Shown: in pieces, positions 1-8,114 of the stretch
Layout: every line of letters starts with the position of its first letter
Numbering within the stretch: position 1 is the stretch's first letter
DNA from: Pseudomonas sp. Fl4BN1
GTDB lineage: Bacteria; Pseudomonadota; Gammaproteobacteria; Pseudomonadales; Pseudomonadaceae
Direction: 5' to 3'
Assembly (NCBI RefSeq): GCF_009908285.1
Contig: NZ_JAAARM010000010.1
Location: 160,356 to 224,355 of the forward strand
DNA: 64,000 nt
Program-made: the position numbers and the translations under genes
The notes under the pieces: model-generated
Told to the model about the DNA's origin: nothing
Databases searched by the model: none
Seen by the model: only the letters and a program-made list of their open reading frames with translations

Positions 1-63
1 GTCTTCGGAAGTCAGTGGGTGGTAAGGGGTCCATCCACCAACGAAATGCTCTTGAGCTGTCAT
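1..63 (-). CDS. Start of a small unassigned protein, cut by the window edge
   Basis: An ATG at 63-61 on the minus strand opens a frame that runs off the left edge after 21 residues. The visible start is MTAQEHFVGGWTPYHPLT. A GGAG ribosome binding site (plus-strand CTCC at 73-76) lies nine bases ahead, which supports a real start. The Gly-Gly-Trp-Thr-Pro-Tyr-x-Pro-Leu opening reminds me of small cystatin-like bacterial proteins. That is only an impression from a short fragment, so no function is assigned. Confidence 0.5.
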   Translation of the reverse strand, partial: MTAQEHFVGGWTPYHPLTSED

Positions 64-120
64 GAATTAAATCTCCATATTTAAATTCCTACTCGTCTGG
101 CTTTTCGGAGTTCGCCCCGT

Positions 121-168
121 TTATTCAATGGTTTCCGGAATCCATTTCCTGAAAAGTTTTCCGAGCAT
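121..168 (-). CDS. Possible 15-residue peptide upstream of the edge gene
   Basis: A very short minus-strand frame, MLGKLFRKWIPETIE, starts at 168 with an AGGAG about five bases before ATG and stops at 121-123, 57 bases before the start of the edge gene. It alternates hydrophobic and basic residues, so it could be an amphipathic peptide or a leader. It could equally be chance, since frames this short are common. Only the good ribosome binding site argues for it. Confidence 0.22.
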   Translation of the reverse strand: MLGKLFRKWIPETIE

Positions 169-718
169 CCCTACTCCTATCATTGTGAAACCGGGTGCTT
201 GGGAAAACACCGATACGAGCCTACTGCCGGTCCGGGGGAGTGTAGATCAGGAGTTAGGAGGATCAAGTCAAGGAAGCGCGAAAAAAATGGCCTTGATCTA
301 GATACAACATCGACTACAACCCTCGCAACGATATGGCAAGGTCGACACTGCCCAGGGAAACCTGGCCACGGCCAAGGTCGGCCGGGACAATCTGGAAGCC
401 CTGGCAGGAGAGCAGGGCCGAAAGCTGGGTGATCTGGTACTGACAGGCCAGATGTGGCTGTGTCCGCCTGGGCCACTGCCGGGCTGAAGAATACAGATAG
501 CCTAGAGGTGAAGGTGCTGCTGGCCCAGCGCTGGCAGCAGATAGGATATGAGAGACAGTTAGCGGCTGCAGCCTACACATGCAGTCAAAGCTAGCTCCCT
601 ATACTCTAGTGATAGTGAACTGCACTGACCGCCGGCGTTGCTCCGTGGGACTGTTTCATAGTTGGTTCGGTTCGCGCCTGGCAAGGAGTCGCGGGCGGAC
701 TCTACTTTCTTATTGGTC
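169..718. other. Stretch without a convincing gene, with a possible decayed coding remnant
   Basis: No frame here has a start, ribosome binding site and continuous coding character. Between about 338 and 594 on the plus strand two frames join to give a plausible polypeptide if one base is shifted near 444. The first runs KVDTAQGNLATAKVGRDNLE..., and the second carries AWATAGLKNTDSLEVKVLLA. This may be the relic of a longer gene, but I could not assign a family. The rest shows nothing I can name. Confidence 0.25.
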
Positions 719-883
719 TCAAAGATTCCAGTACATCGCTATGGGATGATTTTTGCGTTCGCTCAGCAGTGAACGCTCTTTACCGGTCCACGGATGGCGA
801 GGCTGACATTGCTGGGCGAGCATCTTCATGGCCTTGGCCCCTTGTAGATATTCCATGCGAGGTAGAGCGTGGCGGAGGATCAT
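719..883 (-). CDS. Small unassigned protein, second of an overlapping pair
   Basis: This 54-residue frame starts MILRHALPRMEYLQGAKAMK. Its ATG overlaps the TGA of the upstream small gene (ATGA), and GAGGTG lies just ahead inside that gene. Overlapping starts of this kind usually mark translationally coupled genes, which is the main reason to believe it. It is basic, has no signal peptide or membrane segment and matches no family I know. It may be the remnant or accessory partner of the protein encoded just upstream. Confidence 0.35.
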   Translation of the reverse strand: MILRHALPRMEYLQGAKAMKMLAQQCQPRHPWTGKERSLLSERKNHPIAMYWNL

Positions 884-1080
884 GGCTGCACCTCGCGGCG
901 TACCCACCAGCAGGCAGGGCCGTCATCTGTGTCATTGATCGACAGGTAGAACCAGCCATCACTACATGCTTTCGTAGGTGATACTCGTGGCTTCGTATCG
1001 CCAGGGTAGTGTGATTGGCTGAAGTCGGTAGGGTTCAACACAATAAGTTGAGGGCGGGTCAGGCGGCCTGCGGGTATCAT
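880..1080 (-). CDS. Small unassigned protein, first of an overlapping pair
   Basis: A 66-residue minus-strand frame begins MIPAGRLTRPQLIVLNPTDF and ends ...GPACWWVRREVQP. The segment DGWFYLSIND followed by the Cys-Trp-Trp block looks like genuine protein sequence rather than noise, with aromatic residues clustered near the C-terminus. The start is uncertain because the frame is open further upstream to about 1104. Its stop overlaps the next small gene by four bases, suggesting one transcript. Function unknown. Confidence 0.4.
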   Translation of the reverse strand: MIPAGRLTRPQLIVLNPTDFSQSHYPGDTKPRVSPTKACSDGWFYLSINDTDDGPACWWVRREVQP

Positions 1081-1163
1081 GAAACATGAGCATCTGCGCC
1101 GCACTGTCGAGCCAATTGTACTGCTAAGTTCTGATTCCCCTGGTTAATGGAGCCAACCATCCA

Positions 1164-1637
1164 ATGTTGATGAAACTCGCCCCGAAGAAAAAGAAAAGCC
1201 CCCGAAATTTTTATTGGTCGATAGGCGTGGTGGTGGTCATTGTGATCATCGGCCGTATTGTCTCGTTCAACTCGCAGAAAAAAGAGGCGGAGTACCTTAC
1301 TCAACTTACCGCCTATTTTGACACTCTGACCCGAACCACTCTTCCCAAGCAGGTAGACTCAGCCACCACTCTAGAAAGCATTCGGCTTTTGTACGGCGAC
1401 ACGCTGTTCTATCGCTACCGAGTCAGCTTTGATACTGACAGCCTGGACTCGGCGCAAAAGGCCCACGGCCAACAGGAGCTTCAGCAAAAACTGGAAGCCT
1501 TGGCCTGCCGTGATCCTGAATTGATCAGTAATATGCGTAAGCACAAGATCTATCAGGAACATTCATATCAGGACGCGAAGTCCAACACGGTGTTCACGGT
1601 GTATATCCGGCCAACCGAGTTAAAGTGCTCGGTGTGA
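1164..1637 (+). CDS. Membrane-anchored hypothetical protein
   Basis: This 157-residue protein has a lysine-rich N-terminus (MLMKLAPKKKKSPRNFYW) followed by one hydrophobic segment at about residues 18-33, then a soluble region with two cysteines (near residues 123 and 155). The layout is that of a single-pass inner-membrane protein with a periplasmic domain that could form one disulfide. GGAG at 1149-1152 supports the start at 1164, and the ATG two codons on is an alternative. Its lower GC and isolation fit the accessory character of this end. I do not recognise a family. Confidence 0.65.
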   Translation: MLMKLAPKKKKSPRNFYWSIGVVVVIVIIGRIVSFNSQKKEAEYLTQLTAYFDTLTRTTLPKQVDSATTLESIRLLYGDTLFYRYRVSFDTDSLDSAQKAHGQQELQQKLEALACRDPELISNMRKHKIYQEHSYQDAKSNTVFTVYIRPTELKCSV

Positions 1638-1792
1638 TACTCCGCAGTGAGTAGGCACTGCTTCAAAAAACGTCCGAAAAAACTAGTGCATCGAAAATTT
1701 AAAGCCCATGCATTGGTTCAGTCATCACAAAAGTAGGCAATAGCCTCGTCGTGATCGGCAAATATATCGAATTAGGGGGCGGAGTAATCGAG

Positions 1793-2053
1793 CTATCTGC
1801 TGATAGCTGGGGCGGGCGCTGCGGAATCTGGCGCCATCGTCCGTGAAGTCGAATAGACCTGCTTGGCATCCTTTAGGACGCAACGGTCGCAGTTGCCTTC
1901 GAGTTTCCGGCCGTTGATTGTCGGCAGAATTAGGTCGAATGGCTGGCCTAGAAGTCCGTCGAGAGAGGCCCCGGGATTTCCGGTCACGCGGCTTTTGGTG
2001 CATCCCATCAGCCGATGATAGAGTCTCGCCAAATCACGATGAGGGATCAGCAT
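1793..2053 (-). CDS. Doubtful small frame divergent from the lipoprotein gene
   Basis: An 86-residue minus-strand frame starts MLIPHRDLARLYHRLMG and contains LPTINGRKLEGNCDRC, which looks protein-like, followed by a less convincing tail. It has no visible ribosome binding site, and its start overlaps that of the lipoprotein gene at 2052 on the other strand, so at most one of the two starts is used as drawn. It could be a remnant. The surrounding 1638-2051 stretch otherwise holds only the promoter region of the lipoprotein gene. Confidence 0.25.
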   Translation of the reverse strand: MLIPHRDLARLYHRLMGCTKSRVTGNPGASLDGLLGQPFDLILPTINGRKLEGNCDRCVLKDAKQVYSTSRTMAPDSAAPAPAISR

Positions 2054-2582
2054 GAAAATTATTGTAGGGGCATTGGCAATAGCTTTTTTGGCCGGGTGCG
2101 CATCGCCCCCGCCGTTGAATTTTTCCGTTCAGGGGCTCGAACCTTCCACCAGAAAGATTGATGCAGACTTAAAGTCCATATCCGTCTCGTTTGCTGGACC
2201 TTCCGAAACTCGCGGAGAAATACCTTCAAATGGAGAAGGTGTTCCTGGGCTGTGGGAGAGTTCCTTGAAAGAAGGTGTCAACCGGATCGCAGTCTTCGAT
2301 GATGATTCAGCGCGGAAGGTGAACGTTTTTGTGAAAATCACAGAATTGGACATCCCCGGGGGCGGCGCTTCTATGACCACTAAAGCGAGTGCCATCTACC
2401 AAGTCGTAAACAGGAAAACAGGAAAGGTCATTTATGAAAGGGAGGTCTCAAATATTGGGACTGTATCTGGCACGTACGCATTTTATGGTGTTACGAGACT
2501 CAAAGAGTCCATAAATAGAGCGGTCCAGGAAAATATCCGCATTTTCCTTGATGCAATAAGCGTCGCCAATCTAGACGCTTAA
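2052..2582 (+). CDS. Putative lipoprotein
   Basis: The 176-residue product starts with a lipoprotein signal (MKIIVGALAIAFLAGC). The lipobox LAGC puts the acylated cysteine at residue 16, and the following Ala-Ser suggests outer-membrane sorting. The mature part includes a stretch of alternating beta-strand character and the conserved-looking segment SAIYQVVNRKTGKVIYEREV, typical of small envelope lipoproteins in Pseudomonas. GAGGGAT lies seven bases before ATG. A rho-independent terminator follows about 100 bases downstream. Function unknown. Confidence 0.75.
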   Translation: MKIIVGALAIAFLAGCASPPPLNFSVQGLEPSTRKIDADLKSISVSFAGPSETRGEIPSNGEGVPGLWESSLKEGVNRIAVFDDDSARKVNVFVKITELDIPGGGASMTTKASAIYQVVNRKTGKVIYEREVSNIGTVSGTYAFYGVTRLKESINRAVQENIRIFLDAISVANLDA

Positions 2583-2682
2583 CTAAATTGCCACGGGTAT
2601 CGGCCTATGAGCCCAGTGTCTCCACGCATGTGGGATACACGGATAAAAACTTAAAGGATTGCACCTGGATTTCCATTTGTGA

Positions 2683-2709
2683 AAAGCCCGCCACGAGCGG
2701 GTTTTTTTT
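2683..2709 (+). terminator. Rho-independent terminator after the lipoprotein gene
   Basis: CCCGC (2687-2691) pairs with GCGGG (2697-2701) over a five-base loop, followed by eight T residues. It is oriented for the plus strand. Confidence 0.85.
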
Positions 2710-2960
2710 GCCTGTGCTAAACCGGGTCAGGGCCAGATTCAAGATCGACAGTTGTGCGCGCCAGGCGGCATTCATCGCGAGGTCGAGAATGAGTTTGGCC
2801 AGTTGATTCGAATCGTCGACAACCTGAACTATGGAGTCTCCGACTTGGCTGCGACTTAGCCGGGGAGTTATCACTCTGCCAATGGTAATCCGAACACCAG
2901 AGCCCGTGCTCTTGAGGTGATTACCAACGATAGTCGATGTAGCCAAAACGGAGCAGGTCT
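2710..2960. other. Gap with no supported gene
   Basis: A minus-strand frame is open across this stretch and reads partly protein-like (...VVDDSNQLAKLILDLAMNAA...). It runs into the terminator, has no ribosome binding site and fits no family I know. I cannot support a gene here. Confidence 0.3.
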
Positions 2961-3080
2961 CTAAATAGGATGGCCCGCCACCAGCATTCCTTCCTCCCAG
3001 CCCTGGGCGATCAACCACTCGCAGGGGACCGACTTCAGGGCGGTGTAGAGTGCTTGGGAAAGGGCTTCAAATATGGGCAA
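2961..3080 (-). pseudogene. C-terminal piece, probably frameshifted from the gene upstream
   Basis: In the frame next to that of the 3067-3603 gene, the minus strand encodes EALSQALYTALKSVPCEWLI and then ...GWEEGMLVAGHPI before TAG at 2963-2961. Nothing but a TTG could start it, and it begins exactly where the upstream frame ends. Removing one T from the TTT at 3069-3071 would join them into a single protein of about 214 residues. I read this as the displaced C-terminus of the upstream gene. A separate 39-residue overlapping gene is the alternative. Confidence 0.4.
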
Positions 3081-3603
3081 TCAGCTGCTGTTGATACCCG
3101 CTTTCATCGACTAGTGCAGGGTATCTGCTGTCATCGATCAAAGAACGCAACTGCTGCGAATGACTAGATTGCCTGAGCGCAACCTGGCACTCGGCACCAT
3201 CAAAAAATGCTCTCAGATGCGGCAGGGTCAAATGGAGTACCGCGGGCTCAATTTTCAGTGAGGCGGTAACGATGTCCAGTTGATCGGTTGGGTCTCGATA
3301 CAGATCGATAACCAGGAAGCTTTCATTCTCAGTGGATGGATAGATGTGGACGTCGCCGGCGCCAACGGGGGTGTCGTCAAAGTAGGCGTCGTACAGCTCA
3401 GTAATGTTGAGCATGATTCCCATAGCTTTCAAAGCTGCTGCTAGATCTGCGTTAGGGATGTGCTCGTCTTCTATCCACGTGACGAAGTCGGGCATTGAGA
3501 TACAGATGTCGAACTCATTGGCGCAGATGATCGGGCTCACTGTAAATAGATCCTGGTGGTGGCGGCCGGTAATCGTAACACCTTGATATGCGCTACCTCT
3601 CAA
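3067..3603 (-). CDS. Acidic hypothetical protein, possibly truncated by a frameshift
   Basis: The frame encodes up to 178 residues. The first codon would be TTG at 3603, and ATG at 3495 (MPDFVTWIEDEHIPNADLAA) is the more conventional start, though neither has a strong ribosome binding site. The protein is acidic, without signal peptide or membrane helix, and has the mixed alpha/beta look of immunity or SMI1-type accessory proteins. That is only a resemblance. Its end abuts the frame-shifted segment at 2961-3080, so the gene may be broken. Confidence 0.45.
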   Translation of the reverse strand: MRGSAYQGVTITGRHHQDLFTVSPIICANEFDICISMPDFVTWIEDEHIPNADLAAALKAMGIMLNITELYDAYFDDTPVGAGDVHIYPSTENESFLVIDLYRDPTDQLDIVTASLKIEPAVLHLTLPHLRAFFDGAECQVALRQSSHSQQLRSLIDDSRYPALVDESGYQQQLIAHI

Positions 3604-3654
3604 CGCAGCTGTACAGCCACCAGTTGTGGCGCGGAAGAGGCGAGTGTGTGGTCT

Positions 3655-3954
3655 TCAGAAGCCGTTGGCGATTGTCAGGGCCAATTGTTCGTCAGTCACC
3701 AGAGGTGAGATGTAGGTCGCATGATAGTGACGAACTGCCTGCTCAAACTGTGCGCCGCGGGTCCCTCCATCCGAGCCGATAAACGCGAGTGCGTTGGCCT
3801 TGGCGAGTTTGAAAAGCATGGGGGCTTCTGTTGTCAGCACTGAGGTTCCTGCGGCGAGAAAGCTCGGTCCAACTGTAGTGATGAACAATGCATTATCGAA
3901 GGGGTTTGTGTTCCCCTCAGCGACGCCAGGATGGCGCTCGAGAAAATTTTCCAT
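3655..3954 (-). CDS. DUF2388-like small protein
   Basis: Starting at ATG 3954 the product has 99 residues. The C-terminal half, NALAFIGSDGGTRGAQFEQA followed by ...TDEQLALTIANGF, resembles the Pseudomonas DUF2388 family, in which an Ala-Ser-Phe-Val-Ala-Ser-(D/E)-Gly-x-x-Arg-Gly motif precedes a short helix. The expected N-terminal signal peptide is missing: the frame is open further upstream, but what it encodes there is not a secretion signal and would overlap a terminator. I therefore think it is a DUF2388 relative with a lost or altered N-terminus. Confidence 0.45.
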   Translation of the reverse strand: MENFLERHPGVAEGNTNPFDNALFITTVGPSFLAAGTSVLTTEAPMLFKLAKANALAFIGSDGGTRGAQFEQAVRHYHATYISPLVTDEQLALTIANGF

Positions 3955-4024
3955 GAGCCCATTGATCACCGCTTCCTTGCAGGCCAGTTGAGGAGGGCGA
4001 CGATAACAGGCTGGGTATTTGCCA

Positions 4025-4054
4025 GAAACAAGAAGCCCGGCGCTGGGCCGGGCT
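4025..4054 (-). terminator. Terminator for the small gene at 4061-4270
   Basis: AGCCCGGC (4034-4041) and GCCGGGCT (4047-4054) form a strong hairpin. On the minus strand it is followed by TCTTGTTTC. It lies seven bases after the stop of the 69-residue gene. The T-tract is imperfect. Confidence 0.65.
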
Positions 4055-4060
4055 CTTGCA

Positions 4061-4270
4061 TTAGTGGAGAGTCGTAATCCTGCGACTCTCTCCAATCCTG
4101 ATCCGATCAAGCGCCCGGTTCAAGGCATCCAAGGCATTGAGGAGAGCTTGCGCCTCAGCTTCTCGACCATCCCCCCAAAGACGTTCTGCCATCTTATTCA
4201 AGGTCTGGATGGATCGCTCGATATCAGCAGCACTCGCTGCCTTGGCATCCGCCGACTGTTTCTTGGTCAT
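4061..4270 (-). CDS. Small alpha-helical hypothetical protein
   Basis: The 69-residue product starts MTKKQSADAKAASAADIERS and is almost wholly predicted helix, charged and without cysteines, signal peptide or membrane segment. It starts at 4270 and ends at 4061 just before a hairpin terminator. The codon choice is clean and the frame is complete. No family is recognised, and small helical proteins of this kind are common in accessory regions of Pseudomonas genomes. Confidence 0.55.
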   Translation of the reverse strand: MTKKQSADAKAASAADIERSIQTLNKMAERLWGDGREAEAQALLNALDALNRALDRIRIGESRRITTLH

Positions 4271-4468
4271 TTAATAGCACTTCTGCAGGGCTTGAAGACT
4301 CACCCGAAAGGGGATTGGTCCCGGTTAAAGCTGCGCAGGCGAATCCCGTTGGGTAGCCGGTAAGCCTGTTTCATACGGAGCCGGTCATTGTGATTGATTG
4401 CCTACCTCTTCCTGCAACGTCCGTCATCGAATGGGGTGATTTCGCTCCATGTCTCAATGGAGGAAAGT
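4271..4468. other. Gap with no supported gene
   Basis: A 24-codon minus-strand frame (4302-4376, MKQAYRLPNGIRLRSFNRDQ...) lies ahead of the small gene at 4061-4270 and could be a leader, but has no clear ribosome binding site. Nothing else is seen. Confidence 0.3.
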
Positions 4469-4753
4469 TTAACACCTGGTTTGGTTGCCTTTGAGCATGT
4501 CGCCAACACCTTCAGCTAGCCACGTTGGCGCTACACCGCAAACGGAGATCATTTGCGCATAAATGCAGTCGCCTTCGATTTTACACGCTTGAGGTCCGGT
4601 ATTTCCCTGGACCGAGATGCCCACGCAACCGAGGCGTGCGCAGCTGTTCAGAACCTCGGTATTTGTCGAGGCCTTTTCGCCTCTGGAGTACAGCAATACG
4701 GATCGCGCTAGACTGCGAGCCAGCGGAAAACTAGCCAGGGATGTCGTCATCAT
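4469..4753 (-). CDS. Cysteine-containing hypothetical protein, doubtful
   Basis: The 94-residue frame starts at 4753. Residues after about 40 (LGCVGISVQGNTGPQACKIE... then ...DCIYAQMISVCGVAPTWLA) carry five cysteines and look more protein-like than the first 40. The frame overlaps the start of the plus-strand GIDE-like gene at 4752 head to head, and no ribosome binding site is visible. It may be a real secreted or envelope protein with a mis-set start, a remnant, or chance. Confidence 0.3.
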   Translation of the reverse strand: MMTTSLASFPLARSLARSVLLYSRGEKASTNTEVLNSCARLGCVGISVQGNTGPQACKIEGDCIYAQMISVCGVAPTWLAEGVGDMLKGNQTRC

Positions 4754-5741
4754 GAACAGAGGGTTCTATCGTGCGGATCAGCGCCTGCCCCTAAGTCCTT
4801 CGTATTCGTTGGCCCAAGGCCTGGTAAAAGTCTGCGGCGTTGTGGTGCTCAAGGAACCGCGGTTATCCCCGGTGGATGGCTTGCCCTGTGCGGGATACTC
4901 GCTGCAGATCCAGGAGAGCTACCGTGATAGAGCGGACAAGGACGCATGGCGGACGGTGTTTACCGACGCACAATGCAGTGACTTTGCCCTGAAGGATGCT
5001 CACGGCACGGTGGATATCCTCGCCGAAGGTATTGAGCTGTTCTCAGGCCAGGTACCGCAATTGGGCGACTACCGCTACACCGCAGGTCCTGGCCAACAGC
5101 AAGGTGAACTCCTGCTCAGCGAAGGCCTGGAGGTGGTGGTGATCGGGACAGTGATGCGGCGTAACGGCAAACCCGTGATTGCCCGGGGTGAGCACGCCGG
5201 TGCGGTGTTTGGTGTAGAACGGCTGCGCAATGTAAACAACCATCGTATTGCCGTCCCGGCGTGGCGTGCCCTCGGTTGGGGTAGCGCCTTGGTAGGGTTG
5301 TTCAGCTTGGCGCTGCTGGTTATTGATCCGGCGCAATGGGCGCAGTGGCAGTTGCCCAGCCGCGAGACGTTCCAGCAGATGGCTGCATTGGGCCCATTCC
5401 ACGAATGGCTGGCGTTGCTGTATCAGCGCCAGGGTTCATCGTTGCCGTTGATGGCGGCTTTCGGCTGGACGGGCGTGGTTTTTGTGCTGATGTGTGCTGC
5501 CCGGTTGTTCCTCTATCGAGAGAGCCACAGGGTGGTGCAGCCCATACTTATCGCGTGGTGGGTGGTTGGGGTGATGGGGGGTGGTCTGGTGACCTGGGCA
5601 CTGGTGATGCTTGAGTTCGATCCGTTCAAGATCTTTTTGATCTGGCTGAGCGTGATCGTCACGGCCCTGGTTTTCTCTATCTCCCAGCAACGGGCCTTGC
5701 GGGCACTGCTGGCAAGTATCCTCAAGACCGAGTCGCCCTAA
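4752..5741 (+). CDS. GIDE-like membrane protein
   Basis: From ATG 4752 the product has 329 residues. The first half (residues about 15-150) is a soluble domain like that of bacterial proteins annotated as E3 ubiquitin ligase GIDE-type membrane proteins (GLVKVCGVVVLKEPRLSPVD, then CAGYSLQIQES). Three to four hydrophobic segments follow in the second half. Family members usually start with a transmembrane helix before the domain. None is seen here, although the frame is open back to 4617. The bacterial function is unknown, and ubiquitin ligase activity should not be inferred. Confidence 0.6.
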   Translation: MNRGFYRADQRLPLSPSYSLAQGLVKVCGVVVLKEPRLSPVDGLPCAGYSLQIQESYRDRADKDAWRTVFTDAQCSDFALKDAHGTVDILAEGIELFSGQVPQLGDYRYTAGPGQQQGELLLSEGLEVVVIGTVMRRNGKPVIARGEHAGAVFGVERLRNVNNHRIAVPAWRALGWGSALVGLFSLALLVIDPAQWAQWQLPSRETFQQMAALGPFHEWLALLYQRQGSSLPLMAAFGWTGVVFVLMCAARLFLYRESHRVVQPILIAWWVVGVMGGGLVTWALVMLEFDPFKIFLIWLSVIVTALVFSISQQRALRALLASILKTESP

Positions 5742-5864
5742 GGAAACGCTCCCTCCCTGATCCATATCACCCAATAGCTAGATGCGGCAATTCGAAAGCT
5801 ACCGCCGGCCCCTGACGCCATCCAACTGACCGGGCCGGGCGCTCTGGTGAACCACCGCTACTGA

Positions 5865-7430
5865 TTATCGATTGAACCGCTCGACCAGCGAGTACTGGGT
5901 CGCTGCGGTTCTGCTCAGCTCTTTGCTCAGGTCTGTCGATTGGTGCGCCTGTTCCGAGGTTTGATCGGCCAGTTGCGCGATGGTGGTGATGTTGCGACTG
6001 ATTTCCTCAGCCACCGCGGTTTGCTCTTCAGTAGCAGCGGCTATCTGGGTGGTCATGTCGGTGATATGGGCCACGGCTTCACTGATGCCGATCAGGGCCT
6101 TGTCTGCCTCAAGCACCCAGGCCACTCCTTCTTCGGCCTGGCGCTGGCCGCTCTCCATGGTCTGCACCGCGTTGCCAGATGATGCCTGGAGCTTGGTGAT
6201 CAGGTCATGGATCTGGGTGGTGGATTGTGAAGTGCGCTGTGCCAATTGACGAACCTCATCGGCCACCACGGCGAAGCCCCGACCCGTGTCACCAGCGCGC
6301 GCGGCCTCAATGGCGGCATTGAGTGCCAGCAGGTTGGTCTGATCGGCGATGCCTTGGATCACATCAACGACGGTTCCGATTTCATCACTGTCCCTGGCCA
6401 GTTGTGCCACCGACAGGCCTGTCTCACCGACAACGGTGGAAAGACGCTCGATGGCTTCGCGGGTGTCTCTGGCGACATCGCGGCCGCGACCGGTCAGCAA
6501 GTTGGCTTGTTGGGTGGCATCGGCGGTGCGCTGGACGTGGCTGGCGACCTCCTGCGTGGTTGCCGCCATCTGGTTGACTGCGGCCGAGACCTGTTCCGTT
6601 TCGACTCGCTGGCGATCAATGCTGTTTGAGCTGTCAGTGGCCAACAGGTCGGATTGACCGGCCAGTGCGCTGAGTTGTTCGGCGGTGTCTTGCAGGCGTG
6701 TGAGGCAGGTCTTCAGGCGCGCGGCCTGGCTGATGAAGGCGGTGTCCAGGCGGGCCTGGGTCCCGCGCTGATCGCTGTACATCTGTGCGATCAAGGCGTC
6801 GGAGGTTGAGGGCTCGGCGCTCTGCAACAAGCGTCGGGTGCCGCGCTGGTGCCAGCGCGAGGAGAGCAGGCCGACCGGCACAGATACACCTGCGGCTACA
6901 GCCATTGCTACTGGAGTGCTAAAGAACACGTTGCTCAGGGTACCTGCCAGGCCCATGGCCAGGTACGGCAGGCAGTCTTGCAGCACAGGCTGCCAGCTAT
7001 CGCGGCGGGGAATGGCCGGTTGGCCCTGGCTGATGCGCTTGTAGAGGGACTGCGCGCGGCGTATCTGATTCGCTGTCGGTTTGACCCTGACCGACTCAAA
7101 GCCCGTCACTTGGCGGCCATCGAATATTGGCGTGACGTAGGCATTGACCCAATAGTGATCGCCATTTTTGCTGCGGTTCTTGACGATGCCCATCCATGGT
7201 CGGCCTTGCTTGAGTGCGCTCCACATGTGGGCAAAAACGGCCGGGGGGACATCGGGATGACGGACGATGTTTTGCGCTGCGCCAATCAGATCGGCTCTAT
7301 CAAAACCACTGATCTCGACGAAGGCGTCATTGCAGTAGGTGATGACGCCACGAGCATCGGTGGTCGAGATCAGTTGTTGTTGAGGTGCCAGTGAGATCTC
7401 GCGTTGGGTAACTGGCTGGTTATTTCTCAT
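5865..7430 (-). CDS. aer: Aer-type energy taxis receptor (PAS plus MCP)
   Basis: This 521-residue chemoreceptor senses redox or energy state through an N-terminal PAS domain (about residues 20-120, which probably binds FAD) and signals to CheA/CheW. Two short hydrophobic segments at about 154-190 anchor it in the inner membrane without a periplasmic domain, as in Aer. The highly conserved MCP hairpin tip is at about 353-400 ([20 protein letters not shown]). The length equals that of P. aeruginosa Aer as I recall it. It is monocistronic, ending 123 bases after the convergent GIDE-like gene. Confidence 0.9.
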   Translation of the reverse strand: MRNNQPVTQREISLAPQQQLISTTDARGVITYCNDAFVEISGFDRADLIGAAQNIVRHPDVPPAVFAHMWSALKQGRPWMGIVKNRSKNGDHYWVNAYVTPIFDGRQVTGFESVRVKPTANQIRRAQSLYKRISQGQPAIPRRDSWQPVLQDCLPYLAMGLAGTLSNVFFSTPVAMAVAAGVSVPVGLLSSRWHQRGTRRLLQSAEPSTSDALIAQMYSDQRGTQARLDTAFISQAARLKTCLTRLQDTAEQLSALAGQSDLLATDSSNSIDRQRVETEQVSAAVNQMAATTQEVASHVQRTADATQQANLLTGRGRDVARDTREAIERLSTVVGETGLSVAQLARDSDEIGTVVDVIQGIADQTNLLALNAAIEAARAGDTGRGFAVVADEVRQLAQRTSQSTTQIHDLITKLQASSGNAVQTMESGQRQAEEGVAWVLEADKALIGISEAVAHITDMTTQIAAATEEQTAVAEEISRNITTIAQLADQTSEQAHQSTDLSKELSRTAATQYSLVERFNR

Positions 7431-7715
7431 TCCGATTTATCCCTGGTTGCTTCAGAGGGTCATCGGCTGGCGCTTGAGGAAAGTTAGCCTGTTTTTATAA
7501 AAAACACATATATAACAATGACTTGCATTAAGGTTTTGAGTTTTTCGAGGCGATCTGGCGGGGAGATTCAGATGAGCGAGGAGAGGGGGGAGAGGTTGCT
7601 GGAGTCGCTAAACACAGACCGCGTTGCGAACGCAGCGATCCATTTCGTTGGGCAATATGCGCTCTGCTTTGTGAGCAATTCGTGAAAAGTCTGTTGAGGG
7701 TTTGAAGGCGCTCTG
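7431..7715. other. Intergenic stretch upstream of aer
   Basis: An AT-rich patch near 7490-7520 (TTTTTATAAAAAACACATAT) probably contains the aer promoter. The remainder up to the small-membrane-protein remnant shows no gene I can support. Confidence 0.4.
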
Positions 7716-8090
7716 TCACCTCTTGATCGAGCGCCAGGCCAGTCCACCCCCTTCCTGACTCGCGTAGGGAAAGCGCAGGATCCAGCCACTGTGGTCTTTG
7801 AGGGTGATAGGCCCGGCAATGGTTTTGTTGCGCGCGGGACAGGGGCGCAGGTCTTCATGGGCCTGGGCATCTACCCCGGTCTTTGGCAGTGGGCGCATGA
7901 GCAGGGCCGCCAGCAGGCTGATGAATGGCAAGGAGCAACTGATCAGCAACCATCTGGAGGCCGAGCGGCCGCGCCAGTTGGCGGCCAGCGCGGTCAGCCC
8001 AGCGCAGGATGAGCCAGAGAGAAAGAGGGATGCCTAAGGTCAGGTTCTGATGCTTGATGGTCGGGAGTGAGTCGTGCCTGGAGCATGCTA
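7716..8090 (-). pseudogene. Small two-helix membrane protein with a frameshift
   Basis: The 3' part in one minus-strand frame reads LTALAANWRGRSASRWLLIS, then a hydrophobic helix, then ...SGWILRFPYASQEGGGLAWR to the stop at 7716. The 5' part, LTLGIPLSLWLILRW, lies in the neighbouring frame and reaches upstream to about 8090. Joined near 8005-8015 they give one small protein with two transmembrane segments. The 5' frame has no clear ATG. I infer a one-base frameshift, a sequencing error being the alternative. Function unknown. Confidence 0.4.
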
Positions 8091-8114
8091 TCGATTTTGT
8101 TGCCGGGCGCAGGA

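Noticed and set aside
2605..3018. A 137-codon minus-strand frame over the lipoprotein terminator
   Set aside because: It runs through a strong plus-strand terminator, has no start signal and overlaps the likely C-terminus of the frameshifted gene.
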